Shown here piece by piece: positions 11,481-24,400 of a stretch of 64,000 bases of DNA. Position 1 is the first letter of the stretch; each line of letters opens with the position of its first letter. This stretch comes from Geosiphon pyriformis (lineage: Eukaryota > Glomeromycota > Glomeromycetes > Archaeosporales > Geosiphonaceae), in assembly GCA_016748015.1 (NCBI GenBank), contig JAAOMT010000289.1:135639-199638 (forward strand), given 5' to 3'. The notes beneath the pieces were generated by a model. The model did no database searches, was not told where the DNA came from, and was given only the letters and a program-made list of their open reading frames with translations. Position numbers and translations under genes: made by a program.

Positions 11481-12079
11481 TGTTAAAAAAAAAACTCAAA
11501 CTCAAAACCAATTTACTTAAAAACTTCCTTAATAAAACTATTGTCTATTCTGAATTGTATGGTCTAAAATCATTTAAATAATTGTAAGCTGAAAATTTTT
11601 TGGCAAATTTAGTAGTTTTTGTTAACTTAAAAAACATTTTTGGCAGATTGTTTAAACACAAAGCTATAGATCTGTAGACCATTAGTTAAATGTTCTAGCA
11701 ATCTTTTTGCTTTTTGGTTATACTATTAATTAATCTTATAAACTGTTTTCTAGTTAGTGTGATCAACACTTTTGTATTGTGTGAATTATTTTTGTGCAAT
11801 AATTTGTCTAATGTGTTCTGAATTGGTAATAGCACTGCTATTATAGATGTTTTGGGCTTAGAACAGTATTTAAATATAATAAGTTTACTAAAGAAGTTTG
11901 GTATTGTTTTTACAAACCAGCTTCTAAATTATCATAATATATGTTTTATATAAAATATATTTTACAAATAAAAAAAACTAAATCTCAAAAGTCCAGTTTC
12001 TAATTAGTTTAGTTTACTGGTCAAGTTTATTGAAAGTAGTGATTTAAATAATAATAATGCTCTGGCTTTTTATTTTATT

Positions 12080-12710
12080 TCTGTTTAATGCTTGAACAAA
12101 TTTGGTTCTGTTTGCAAACATTTTTTAAAAGTAGATCTAATAATGTAGTTGTTTATACAAATGGTTTAGTCAAAAATTTGGAGTCTGTAAATGCTCATAG
12201 TGGTGCTGCTGTCTACTTTTTGAACATTAATATAAATGTAAAAATTAAGATGAATGGCTTACTTTTTTTAATTTTGGTAGAACTACAAGTCATTATTTTT
12301 GTTTTGAAATGTGTTTTAGTGTTTAGCTCAGTTGTATTATTTATAGATAATTAAGTATTATTAAATATGAGTGTCTCAATTAAAAAAAAATATTAGTTCC
12401 AATTTTTGCAATAAATACTAAATAAAAAAAAAACATATTTGTTATATTATTATGTCTAAAAATCTGGCAATTAATTAGAACAAAGTTAAAGATTATTTTG
12501 AAGTTGTTGGCAATAAACATGTTAATTTTTTTGCTAATACTGCCATTATGTCTAATTTTACATTATTTGTTAGAATGTTTTGCTACTTTTTTATTGTTAA
12601 AAACATATCTGTTTTTAAGAATGTTTGCTATTTTATTAAGTGTCTTTTTAAAGCAGTTAGTTTTGTTGATTGAGATTTTAAATATGCTAACAATACTGTA
12701 AACAAGTTTT
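12080..12710 (+). pseudogene. LINE RNase H domain remnant
   Basis: The open stretch 12088-12354 includes VVVYTNGLVKNL (RNase H DGS motif with Asp changed to Asn), SGAAVYFLN and VELQVIIFVLKCV, where the catalytic Glu in ELQA-type context is kept. A frame-shifted continuation with a KVKDYFEV-like GHSG region lies around 12485-12530 and leads into the LINE C-terminal part. It is not functional as read. Confidence 0.65.
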
Positions 12711-13560
12711 TGTGTAGTTTGATTGATATATATGAAATCTTTGATGTATGGTATCTTAATGATCAAGTTCATTTAGATTTTACCAGCTTAGTCTTTATAA
12801 TGCTTTGATTTTACTTTATAAAAGCTCTATACTACTGGTTGTTTATAGCCAAGAAAAAAAGATTATATAATTCAAGTTATCTCAGTATATTATGTGTTTG
12901 ATGTAAATTAATTAAAAACTTTTGATTATATATTTTTTTGCATTAATAATAACTGTATTAAGTTGAATTTGATTTTAAAAACTATTGAAATATAGACTGG
13001 TTTGTTAAGTATTTGTGTTATTAACAGTATAATAATTCAGTTTTTGTATAAAACTGAATCTTTTAATTATTTATATATATTATTAGCCAAAGACTTTATA
13101 ATAAAAAAGTAGATAACAGACATAATATGTTTATTAGATGGTAGATCTAATAATATATTGTTGGTTATTAATTTGGTTTAGAGTTTTATTAAAAGTCACA
13201 GATCTATCATATGGTTTCTAACTGCCAAATTAAGAGTGTATTATGAAAAATATAATTTTTTGTTATGTAAATTCAGTTGTATCTGGCTTGGTATCTGTAT
13301 GATTTCTTAAAATAATTCATGATTTTGGTTTTAAATTAAGTGTTTATGTTTGTTTTGGTTTATATTCTTATTTATTCAGTATATGTTTTGGTTTTTTGTA
13401 TGACTTCCTTATTATAAGTAGTTTAAATACATAATATTATCTTAATTGGTCCAAGTAATTAATTATATATAGAAAGAGCATAAGCCATATTTAATATAAG
13501 ATCTTATATAATTTTATGATTTTAAATAATGATTGAACTGCACTCATAAAACAATTAATA

Positions 13561-14300
13561 AAAAAATAATAATACTAATTTTAATATAAATAAAAATAAA
13601 TTTACTATTATTATTAAATATATTAAAAATTTATTTTAAGTATTTTTTTTATTAAATTATTATAATAAAGTATTTTTATTTTTTTATTATTAGTTTTAAT
13701 TATTTTATTTTTATTAATATTATAAAGCTTATTTTTAAATTTAATTTGTTTTTTTAAAAAATATTAATATTATTAAAAATTTTTATATTTTTCTTAATAT
13801 TAAATTTTAGCTTAAATTTTATTACTATCTTATAAATATTATAAAAATAAAACTTTTTACAATTTTGTTTTTGGTTATATTTTTTTACTAAAACAGCCAG
13901 TTTTTTTGATTTTTTAAAATTATTAAAAATTCTAAATAAATATATAAAATTTAATAATTAAATCTAATTTTAAATAATTTTAATTGGCTTAAATAATTAA
14001 TTATATATTGTTTTTAACACAATTATATTTAATACATAATAATTAAATCATATAAAAATAGTTAATAATTAAACTACATTGGTTTTAACATAATAAAAAA
14101 AATAATTTTTTATTAAAATAATGTATAATACAATTATATACTTATTTATTAATAATATATTTATTATGTTTATTGTTTAATTTTTTTTAAATATACAAAT
14201 ATACAAAAGTTACAATTTTTGAATTTTTAAAATTATGCCTAACAAAATTCAAAAGTTTTTAATTCTGAAAATACAATCAATATTCCAGTAGTCTGGATTA
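13561..14300. other. AT-rich spacer, nothing identified
   Basis: This low-complexity AT sequence between the LINE tail and the gene island shows no ORF, LTR end or repeat that I can match elsewhere in the window. Composition changes sharply near 14280-14300. Confidence 0.5.
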
Positions 14301-14424
14301 AAATTAAATCATGATCTTGTATTTTTTAAGATTCACGTGACCATGTCTCCAGATATAGAATTTTAAGCTCTACAAATGTTCTTTCGAATGAATTTAACGA
14401 ATTGGTTATCGACTGGATTATAAT

Positions 14425-17166
14425 TTAATATACAGTGTGTCTTTCACCACCACCTTTCAAATCTGCTGACGAACCAAATTTTGCTCGTTCTTTTAAGTTT
14501 TTTGCCCTGTCTTCAATAATTCCAATTTCACCTGTTTTGATTGTATCGAATGGGATTCCTTTGTTTTGCTCAATTTCGAATAGGCCCAATTCTTCATTTC
14601 GTTTGATATCTACTAAATTTTTTGCACCATCCAAGTTTCCAGTTGCAACCAGGGGAGTATTTTGAGGTTGGAGTCTTTCCAACTCTAAGTGCACATTTGA
14701 ACTGGCTACTTCTTTCTCAGATATTATGGGAATTTCCATCCTCGTTTCTTTGCATCCATAAGCGGAGGGAATAATTTCAATCAAATAATTTCTGGGAATG
14801 GCAATTTGAGGTATTTCCTAGTAAAATCCAAAGGAGGTTAATAGCCGTTTTAGATTGTAAATGATTTCAAAGTAAGAGATAATATTCAATAAAGTTTTAC
14901 ACACGTTTTCAGGACGATCAAATAGATATGCATACAGACATCTTAAAACCGTTTCATGTGCAATTATGAGGACATCATTTTTCTCACCCTCAAGCTCAAG
15001 AATCAAAGCTTCAAGTCGAACAGCCAGATCATGATAGGACTTGAAATAAAAACGAAAATTTAAAAAAATATTTTTTGTCATGTCTCTCACCAGGGATTTT
15101 TGAGGCAATTAAATCAGATTACCTCAGCACGAGGGTAGCGATGATGATATGGATTTTGTTGTTGGCGGAGGTATTCCTTGGGAAACTTTTTCTAATGTCA
15201 AATTTATTAATGATAAGTTAATTAATGGATCAAATTATATATAAAAAGATGGAATAAACAACCTTAATTTCCTCTTCAGTCAAACCGTCGACTTCACCAA
15301 CACTGATCTCTCTCATTTTGGTATTCTGGTTCACAATATATCCAGCATCCGCAAACGGTTGTGCCGTTTGCAAACATTGCTGACGGGTCGAGGACCAGAC
15401 CTTGAAGGGGGTAAGATGAGAAAGTGGTCAAGTTCAACTGAAAATAAGCTTTGACACAAAAGAATTGTCTTTTAAATATCGATTGGCGTACCGTTAACTG
15501 TCTCATATCATCATCCTCTCCCCAGCCCTGTTCTTTTCTTTCTCTTTTTTCACGTTCCCTAAGGGCCATGACAAAATTCTTCAAATTTTCCGCATATTGA
15601 CGCCCGACAGGGGTTAATCCGGCATCGGCTTTTTGGGAGGTCTCATTAAGGCATTCTCCAGACTAACCAAAAATTTTTACCTTAGATTAAAATGTAGCCA
15701 GAGACCAGTCTCCCATTTCTCATATTACTCATAATTTTCACTTACCCGTGCAAAATAAATAATCCTAGGACAAATATGTAGATTTATCAGATAATATACA
15801 ATGCGTGACTAAAAAACCGAGAATTTAGTACAACACACCTGATTTGAAAAATTTTAAGAGTCGAACTGAAATACCTGAAGATATCCCTTTACGTTGTTTA
15901 CGATAATTTGTTCGTCTACATTAATTAATTTTACAAAATGCAATGTCATATCATTGATGGTCTCATAATGGTGTATGTGATTATTGATGCGTTTCTGGAT
16001 AAGAAAAAGTAACTTCTTAAGACATTCATTATAATTTGAATAATCGAATGAGTCTTTGTCCTTACCCAATAATCTTGAACTGCTTCTTCAGGATCCCAAC
16101 CTACATACTGAAAGCGAATCAAGATCAGACAATTCAATTTAGCCACCTCTATATATCAAGAATGATCGATGCTTACATCTGGAGAAAGTATTTTGACACT
16201 TCGAATATTACTTTCTATAATCTCAGGTTTATCGCAAATAGATTCTTAGAAAAATGAATAATGTTAGATAACTTCGGACTTGATAACACCAAAATATTAG
16301 CTTTTACACCCGAAAAAATGTATATCTAACATACCTATGAACACTGGCTACGTAAATCCGTAAATCAAAATATAATTAAACTCTCTTGGAATAGATCATT
16401 AGCAAGAATCAAACCATTTTAGTTATTAATAACTTACATGAACATCCTCTTTAATAAGTCTATCATGAATCTCTCTTCTTCTCACCTCAGTGGTATTACT
16501 GGCATCATATATTCCAACCTGACCGCCAGATTGGAACCAGTAAATCATATCCTGTAAACAGACATTGGCAATCTGATGTCGCTGTTCCGCTGTAGTAGCG
16601 TTGGCTGGATAAAAGAAAATCAAAAAATTCGATCGTTATAGGAATAATGATACACAAAATTTTTCTTTTATCACAGATATCTACGGTAATTTTTGATCCA
16701 AATTCTTCTCATCGTAGTAAGCATAATTCGAAACATTGTGATGGGTAAAATGATTCATCATTATTTAACATCCAACTGATTTTCGTTCTTTTTTCCAAAA
16801 GACTCAATGATTCTTGCATTTCTAAGATGATAATGATAATAATTACACAAGAACTAACCAGGACTAAAGAAATCACGAGGAAGATTCGCGGCTGTACCCA
16901 CAACGTGTCTTCGATAATTTCCAACGCTAAAAACCTTGGTTTGCACACCCAACCAACGTAAATAGCGACACAAGGAGCGGGCAACATGTGTTTTGCCTCT
17001 CGCAGGAAGACTACATAAAGGGAACCAAGTCAAATCTCAAGAAAGTTTATTTTTTAGGCTCGCATCCTTATATCAACTGAAAAAAAACCTACCCGACAGT
17101 AATAATAGCGATGGTTCCCGCGTGGAACATGCGACCGGAGTCAGTTTTATAGAGTGAGGCGGCCAT
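14425..17166 (-). CDS. 6-phosphofructo-2-kinase-type protein with inactive-looking phosphatase domain (13 exons)
   Basis: Synthesis of fructose 2,6-bisphosphate, the cytosolic activator of glycolysis, is the expected role. Exons: 17166-17093, 17010-16859, 16604-16438, 16347-16335, 16244-16177, 16107-16066, 15994-15875, 15808-15746, 15662-15492, 15400-15263, 15191-15123, 15039-14905, 14817-14425. They total 1605 nt (534 residues plus stop), and all phases agree. The kinase half shows Walker A GLPARGKT (25-32), FSVGNYRR (52-59), catalytic Asp109 in IYDASNTT, FIESICD (134-140) and SRIVYYLINLH. In the phosphatase half the RHG motif reads R233-S234-G235, the LKRT arginine is Gln, and the GRIGG loop is not recognisable, while His387 (IIAHETVLRC) and PSAYGCKE remain. 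Loss of the catalytic His points to a kinase-only enzyme, as known for yeast Pfk26. The start gives a normal-length lead into the Walker A; an extra 5' exon is possible. The last exon adds a 130-residue tail. Confidence 0.93.
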
Positions 17167-17930
17167 TTTTTCTCAGTTTGTTGATAGTAATGCGCGACAA
17201 GAGGTAGGATTTTGTGGGTTAATATACAACAAAAAATTCCCTTATCAGATCCAATTTAATTTTGATTATGTGATTCAAAGCAGATTGTGCAGACATCCAA
17301 TTAGCCTTAATCCTGACTCACACGTTTAGTCAGAACATAACAAAGCACAGCTTCGATTTTTATTTAGATTCTGATCTGTCTTTTATGGGTACCATTTATC
17401 TCTTACAATGATAATTAATGAAAAGATTGGTTTAATCGAAGATTCCAAACTTATTAGATTAACAAAATAGAATCTTTTAGTTCTGTAAGAAAGGCAATCA
17501 TTGGAGCATGGATTTTTTCCATATCTAGCCCCTCTCAATATCTGTAATTTCCCGTGGGTCACGTGAAAATTCGTGGAAGGTTGTATTGCATCGTTGGAGA
17601 AATATTTTCTGCTATTACTTTGAAAAAACAGTGCCTCTATTTGGTAAAGTCTTGGCAAACAGGAATTTTAAATGGACGTTTGTTCATAGTTCAAACATGT
17701 CAAGCTTCATTGATGCAGCACACTATTGCTCCGATATTAAGATAGAAGGTCGTGATACTCAATTAGCAGAGTTCCAGCTGGAAAGTACGTAATGGATTCC
17801 TTGTAAAATATTACCATCTTCAATTTTTCACTCTCGTTGGAACGCTTGCGAGCGGAGAGTACCCTGGGCGTCGTGACATCTATTAGCTTATCGCTGCCTG
17901 AAGTAGTTACTGGTTTTTTTTTGTTAAAAC
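17167..17930. promoter_or_regulatory. Upstream region of the PFK-2-type gene
   Basis: The composition is still host-like. It contains TGACTCA at 17314-17320 inside the small inverted repeat CTGACT/AGTCAG, and CACGTG near 17560. These are candidate bZIP and bHLH sites only by motif. On the minus strand 17920-17818 is an open, coding-looking stretch (TTSGSDKLIDVTTPRVLSAR) between a plausible AG acceptor and a GTAATA donor. It could be an upstream exon of this gene or the last piece of a gene cut by the AT-rich boundary near 17930. Confidence 0.4.
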
Positions 17931-18487
17931 AGCCAATGTGTATAAATTTATGACCACAATTAATGCAAAAAGCAATTAAGAAAAGATTGTAAAAGCATTT
18001 TTCTTTAGCTAAAAGTTTTTTCAATCAAAGTTTTTATAAAGTAATACATTAGGAATATTCTTAGTTTAGTTACTATTAACGTAGTTAAATTACTGTTTTT
18101 TTTAATTATTTTTATTATTATTATTCAAATACTCAAAAAAACTAAAACATCTTAATATTACTGCAATAAACTTTTTTAAAATACCAAAGAATAACATTTT
18201 TTTTAAAAAAATAAGATCTTGCTTTATTATTATTATTATTATTAATGTGCAAAACCTAATTATTATCTATAAACAAATATTAAACTAAACTATATTGAAT
18301 TTAATAAAAAAATCCATTCTAAAAAGATATTTTGTGCATATAAATAATTAACATGCTATTATTTTTAAACATATTACTTATTTATTTAGCAGTTTTATTT
18401 GTATTTAACTTAATATTAAATATCTAAAATTCTTAAAAAGTTATTATTTAAACTAATATGTTTTTATTAATAATATAATTTAAGCTA
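17931..18487. other. AT-rich spacer, nothing identified
   Basis: Very AT-rich sequence with short TTA runs lies between the gene island and the LTR-B start. No ORF or element end is recognised. Confidence 0.5.
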
Positions 18488-19482
18488 TGTTACTCGAGTA
18501 GAAAAACCAATCTGAAAAATATTGAAAAAAACGTAATTAAAAATGTGATAACTTAGAAAACGTAATAACACGAAATAATACAGAATAACACATTATAACT
18601 CAAAATAATGTGAAATAATACACAATAACGTAAAATAACTAGCCATAACATAAAATAACTAGTTATAGTGTAAAAGAATAAAGCAACAACAGAAATAACA
18701 AGCAATAGCTAATGATAACAAGTAATCAAAAGCAATTTTGTAAAACTAGAAAATATGTATAAAAATAAATAATTTTAATAGAAAAAAACAGACAGATAGA
18801 GAAAAACAGACAAATAGAAAATATATTCTTTTATTCATATCTGTTAGATCTATCTTACTTATATATCTATATTATTTTAAATAAAAAAAATATCCAAAAC
18901 CCAAAACTTACTTATACATAATCCATGAATTTCATGTTTAAACTAAATTAATCATTTTCTTATCTTTATTTCTGGCCAGATGTTCTTAGCATAAAACATC
19001 TTAAACAATAACAACTTAGACCAATTGCTCTTAATCATGACAATTAACAATACTAATTTCTTTTATTTCTATTTTTCTTTTTTTTTCTTTTTTTTTTTCT
19101 CTTGTAGAACAGCAACATTGTAAAATTGACTGTCTGAAAATAGACTTTATGATAGCCTAGTAAAAAAAAGCTTCTCCTAAGATTGAATATTAATATTATT
19201 TTATTAGCTTATCAAAAAAGCAAAAAGACACCACTAAACTCTAGTAATTGTGTTCAACTAGTTCAGAGAAGATAACTCATATACTTAAGTTGTAAACAGC
19301 CAAACATTTTTTTGTGTCTTATAACCAAAAAACTCCATAGGTAAAACTAACAAAAAAAACTTTCAGAAGACTAATATTAATAACTCACTTCAAATATCCA
19401 GAATTGAAACCTTTAAGCTTTTTTTATCCAAATTTAAAGCACCAAATATTATTATAATATTTTACCAACTTTACCTGTAATA
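18488..19482 (+). repeat. 5' LTR-B, 995 bp
   Basis: It starts TGTTACTCGAGTAG and ends CTTTACCTGTAATA, where the terminal GTAATA is the decayed GTAACA. It aligns along its length with 27345-28278 and, inverted, with 5617-6729. TATATATCTATATT near 18858 is a possible promoter element. Confidence 0.85.
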
Positions 19483-19492
19483 TTTGGTGCTC
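19483..19492 (+). other. Primer-binding-like site
   Basis: TTTGGTGCTC directly follows the LTR end. TGG at the start of a primer site fits a tRNA 3' CCA end. The sequence is also complementary to a stretch inside the LTR (19438-19451). Confidence 0.6.
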
Positions 19493-19559
19493 TTTATAAA
19501 ATTATAAAATTTACAAAAACAAAACACTTCAAAAATTCACAAAAATAACAAATATTGGA

Positions 19560-21300
19560 ACTATAAAAAAAAATTATTCACTATATAAAAGAGTATTATT
19601 TTAATACTTTAGGAAAAATTTAGGAATATTACTAGAAACTATTACTGTAAAAAGTGATTTTTGTTACTACATATATGCCAAGATTGACTATTTACTAAAC
19701 TAAACAACAAACACAAAAAAACTTGAAGAACAAATTCATTAAAAATTACTAATATACTTAATTTTAATTACTATATAAAATTTTTTTAATAATTAATTAG
19801 GAAATTCAGAAATACATTAACAAATAGTACTTTCAAATAAAAAAACAATTATCAAGACTTGACTTTAAATAATCCAAATCTGAAGACAAAAGTACATTAA
19901 CCACATAAAAAAGTATTCAATTTACAATCAATAAAAAATTAAGACTTCTCTTATTAACAATTTTTTTATATTATTAAACTCCAAAAAAAAATTTTACTTA
20001 ATCAATTCACTAAAACACAATCAAAAACTTCTAAAATTTTGTATTTTTAAGACTATAAATAAAATTTCTGAACCAAATTCTTGAAAGAATACAGATTATT
20101 GTTTAGAAATTTTATTTTAGCAGTTAATAAACTCAACAAAAACATTTTTTCTTGGACATAATTATTAATATTATTTTTCAATGAATCAATTACTACACTT
20201 TTAGATAAAACAGCTATTCTATAATCTATTGGTCATACTAACAAAAAAAACCAATCAGTCTTAAATGCAACAAAGTAACCAAACCTATCTTTATTAATAT
20301 CTTTTTTGTCAACAATTAAACCAATCTTTATTATTTAGATTATGGCTTACAAAGATATTACCAAATTAGAAAAATTTTCTGGTAAAGAAAAAAATACATA
20401 TACTTGAATTGCAAAAACCGAAAAAGCAAACAAAGCCAATAATTAAAATAAAACTAGAACAATCCAAGTTCTATTATTTTTCTTGACAAAAACTACAAAT
20501 TTATAATATTAAAGTCTCAAAAAAAAACCAATCAACTTTGTTGCTTTCAAACTTGTTTTTTTACAATATTTTTATAATTTTAATATATTTATTAGATTAC
20601 AAAATCAGTTTAGTATGATAAAACAAAAAGATTATAAAACAGTAACCACTTATTTTGAACAATTTAATCAAATTCTTTACCAAATTTAAGCAATTAAAAG
20701 AAATTACTATATTTTGAACAAATTTTCAACCAATTTATCAAAGAATTGAGAAGTAGTATCTTATAATCTATAAGACTATACTATCTAAATAATCTATAAA
20801 AACCCATAATATTTGTTTATAACTTTGAATCAGTAAAGCAAAAAGTTAATTATACTCATGCTGTCAACTTAATTATAAATAGAATCTTAAATATCAATAC
20901 CAAACTTACCTAATTAAGTGAAAAATTGACTCAAAAAATTAAGAAATTTTTAGCAAAAAACTCTGAAATATATTAATTGTCACAATATAGAAATAACTCT
21001 AATAACTATTAACAACAGTAGAATTGATAACAACAATAATAACAACAACTTTAAAGATCAAATTTCTATAATTGTTACTATTGCCAGAAATTTGGACACA
21101 TTGTAAAAAATTGCAAAAAAAACTAGCCAATCAAAGCTGAAAAAGTCAATATTAATCTCAACCAAAATATTTTCAAGTTATAAAATTCTAATATTTTTTG
21201 CTGTAATGCTTTCAACTATAATATTCATCTTAATTATTTTCAACTTATTATCAGTTTTCACAAACAATAACAAAAATAATACTTCAATACCAGACTCTAA
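19560..21300 (+). pseudogene. Gypsy gag with one intact zinc knuckle
   Basis: The N-terminal part matches the gag fragment at 4748-5606 (decayed SDFCYYIYAK and NTKKLEEQIH). The middle is unreadable because of stops. At 21073-21114 a CCHC knuckle is preserved exactly: NCYYCQKFGHIVKNC, spacing CX2CX4HX4C. This is the nucleic-acid-binding finger of Gag. Asn-rich sequence precedes it (20990-21060). Confidence 0.65.
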
Positions 21301-21499
21301 TATATAACAACTCCAGATTTTAAGCCATTAATTATATTTAGAAATAGCAAAACAATAATAAACATCAGACACAACTCAATAATAAACTACTCTATTCAGT
21401 AAATTATAGTAACATAATACTTTGAACAACACAAATTAGATATTCAAACCAAGTTTTATATCTTGGTTTTACAAAAACTCTGAATTTTTGTAATATTAT

Positions 21500-24400
21500 A
21501 TTTTTAGAAAAAAAAAATGTAGTTAAAATCACCAATCTTTTTTTTTTTACTTTAATTAAACTGCCAATATAATTTTTCTTACTACTATCACTGAAGACAA
21601 TATACTAGCTACCATATTTCTATTTAATATTAATAATCTAAACATGACTGATTTTTTTAGTAGAACTGTTATTAATTAGAATAAACCAATTATAACAATA
21701 TATACTAATACCAAAGTAGGACAAATGAACATTAAATTAATACTTAAAAGTAGATTTACAGACAATATAATCACAAAACAACTTATGAATTAATTAAGTC
21801 ATTAAGTAGATTGTACAGTCACAATTAAAATAATTACTACAGATAGAAATACCAAAACATTAATAGAAAAAATCAACAATTTTTTCTTTAAAATCAATAG
21901 TATTCAAATTTCAATAAAAGTACTTGTTATAGAAACCACTTAATACCAAGTTTTAATTAGAAACAATTGGTTATCTAAAGCTTATATCACACTAAACTAT
22001 AATACACAAAAACTTCAAATCATCTTTAATAGACAATATGCTAAAGTACTTGTTATATGTGAATATTTTAAAATATTGGCCTAGAACAACTTTTAATTAA
22101 ATTTAAAGAACCTACTTTCTAACCAATTTTGGAAACTTATCAAGTTTCTTAAGCTGATAATTTTTAAATAAAGCTATTACCACTTTCCATATAAAAAAAA
22201 AAAGTAAAAAAAGAATTAATAAAGAATCTCAGAAATTATTATTAATTTACCTAACTTAGAATTAACAAAATTAATCCTATTAACATTCAAAATTAATCTG
22301 TATTGATTGTAAAAAAAATTATCTTTAATAAGCACTTGTATTAGAGATAATAAATTATAGTTTACTGTTATCAAATACTATTGCTAATTTTGTATATTAA
22401 AATAATTTAGATAACCAAAATTACAAGGCAAATAGAACAATATGCTATGTCTTATATATAGCAAAATCTTATTAAATAAAGAATTATAAAATAATGTTTC
22501 TGGCAAAAAAAAAACATGTGACAAATCCTATTAGTATACTAATTTAATTAATAACTAGGTCCAAAAAAAAATTTTATTTGCACAGTCTATAATCAAGTAA
22601 TAAACTAACTAGATTCATATTTCCACAATGAAAAAAAATTTAAAACATAATTACAACAAAATAAGAAAGTGTTATAATTAAGAAAATACATACCATAAAA
22701 AATGTTTTAATAACTATTAAAAAAATAGATAAGCTATTTATAAATAATCCCAAGGCATTTCAAGACTAATATTAAGAATTTGCTCTAATTTGAGAAGAAC
22801 AAAAACAGAAACTAACAGACTTAATATGAAACTATGTGATTATTACTTAATTTCTTGCTATTTTTAGTATTGTAATAAGTGTAATTTCTTGTTTAATCTA
22901 CTCTTAAGAACACTATATCTTATTCCTAAACTACCAAAACATAAAAAAAAATACAAGTTTACAGTTAAAAACATGTTGTTTTAAGAGCCAAGTAAGACTA
23001 CTAAAATAAAACAGTATCTTATCTATTTTGATCTTTTTAAAGAATTGGAATTAAAGTAATAGAATAACAATAAAAAAATATGCTCTAAAAAAGCACATAA
23101 AAATAATGCTGAATTCGATTTAAAATACTTTAGACAATTCTCTATAGTTATAACATTCTATTTTCTTGTATAAATAAATTTCAAAATAGCTTTAGAAATT
23201 TTTATTAGCACTATAATCCAAGTTATATTCTAATTTAGTCTTATAAAAAAAAATTATTGTAAAAAGAGGAATTATTAATGCAAGATATACAGAAAACATT
23301 ATTATAATATTACAAAACAATTCCAATAAATTTTACATGATTGAATTACAAAAAAAAATTGCTTAAGCTATCTTTCTGCCTCTTGTAAAAATACCACAAT
23401 TAATTTTAGTCACCACATATAAAAAATTAGGCCTTATTACTTAAGGAATTAAAGGATTTAGATTAAATAGAAGAGAAAATGTACTAATTAATTTCATAAA
23501 AAATAACAGTAACAAAATAAAATTCATCTATACTAACATAGTCATCTTTATTTCTCTGTATTGATAGTATATTTTAAAAGTAAATTGAAAAATTTAGGAT
23601 TAAGTCTTTTTATTCAAAGCTGACCCAAAAATCTGTTTTTTAGCTGATGTTATTAACTTATATATATCAGTTAAAGTCCACAAATACTTTAAAATCTCTA
23701 TTCACAATCTCATAAAAGAAGTTATCAAAATTTTCAAAAAGATTCTTATTAACTTTATTTCCTTAAACATTCAGAATTCTAAGAGACTCCAGCTTATTTT
23801 AGACTTCATAAAATTGTTTTATTTTGTGATATTATCTTACAAGTATAAAATTTGTTAAAAAAAAGCTATCTGTTTATACCAAAAGAAATTACCAAATTAA
23901 ACTTGGAAAGTTTAAGTATATTATAACAGATGTAACTTAAAGTTTTTTTGAACCAATACACTAATATTTTTGCCAGCAAAAACAAATTCAGATACATAAA
24001 TATTGTAATACACCAGATTAACACAAGAAATATCAAACTTATCAAACAATAAGCCTATTAAGTAATTCCAGTAGATAACAATCTAATTAAACAGAAGATA
24101 CAAAAATACTAAACAATAGACTAATCAAAAAATTATTAAGTCTTTGGTTTTTTTTAGTAGTATTAGTTACCAAAAAAAAACAGAAAAATATAGTTCTGTA
24201 TAGAATATTGAAATCTTAATAGTTTTATTTAAGGAGATAGCTATCCAACTTCTTTTATTTAGAAAATTTTAAATAACTTAGGAAATAAGAAATGGTTTTT
24301 TTCTTTAGACTTAATCAGTAAATATTGATAAGTTAAAATAGATTTCAAGGACAAAAAAAAAACAGCATTTATCACATAAAACAGAAACTTCAAATTCAAT

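Larger units (their letters stand above)
7285..13560 (+). mobile_element. LINE (non-LTR retrotransposon), nearly full length, decayed
   Basis: One long coding unit can be followed in changing frames with many stops. A gag-like N-terminus (7.29-8.64 kb) includes a degenerated zinc-knuckle region near 7975-8020 and an SLELL heptad-like helix near 8310. It is followed by an apurinic-type endonuclease, reverse transcriptase, RNase H and a C-terminal domain with a CxxC-like finger (about 12.85 kb). The layout matches the single-ORF LINEs common in arbuscular mycorrhizal fungi. The 3' end (13.40-13.56 kb) shares an untranslated tail with the copies ending near 29.30, 40.64 and 52.44 kb. No intact ORF remains. 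Confidence 0.75.

Noticed and set aside
14435-14665. Plus-strand ORF of 76 codons
   Set aside because: It is the antisense shadow of the last exon of the PFK-2-type gene, which has clear family similarity.
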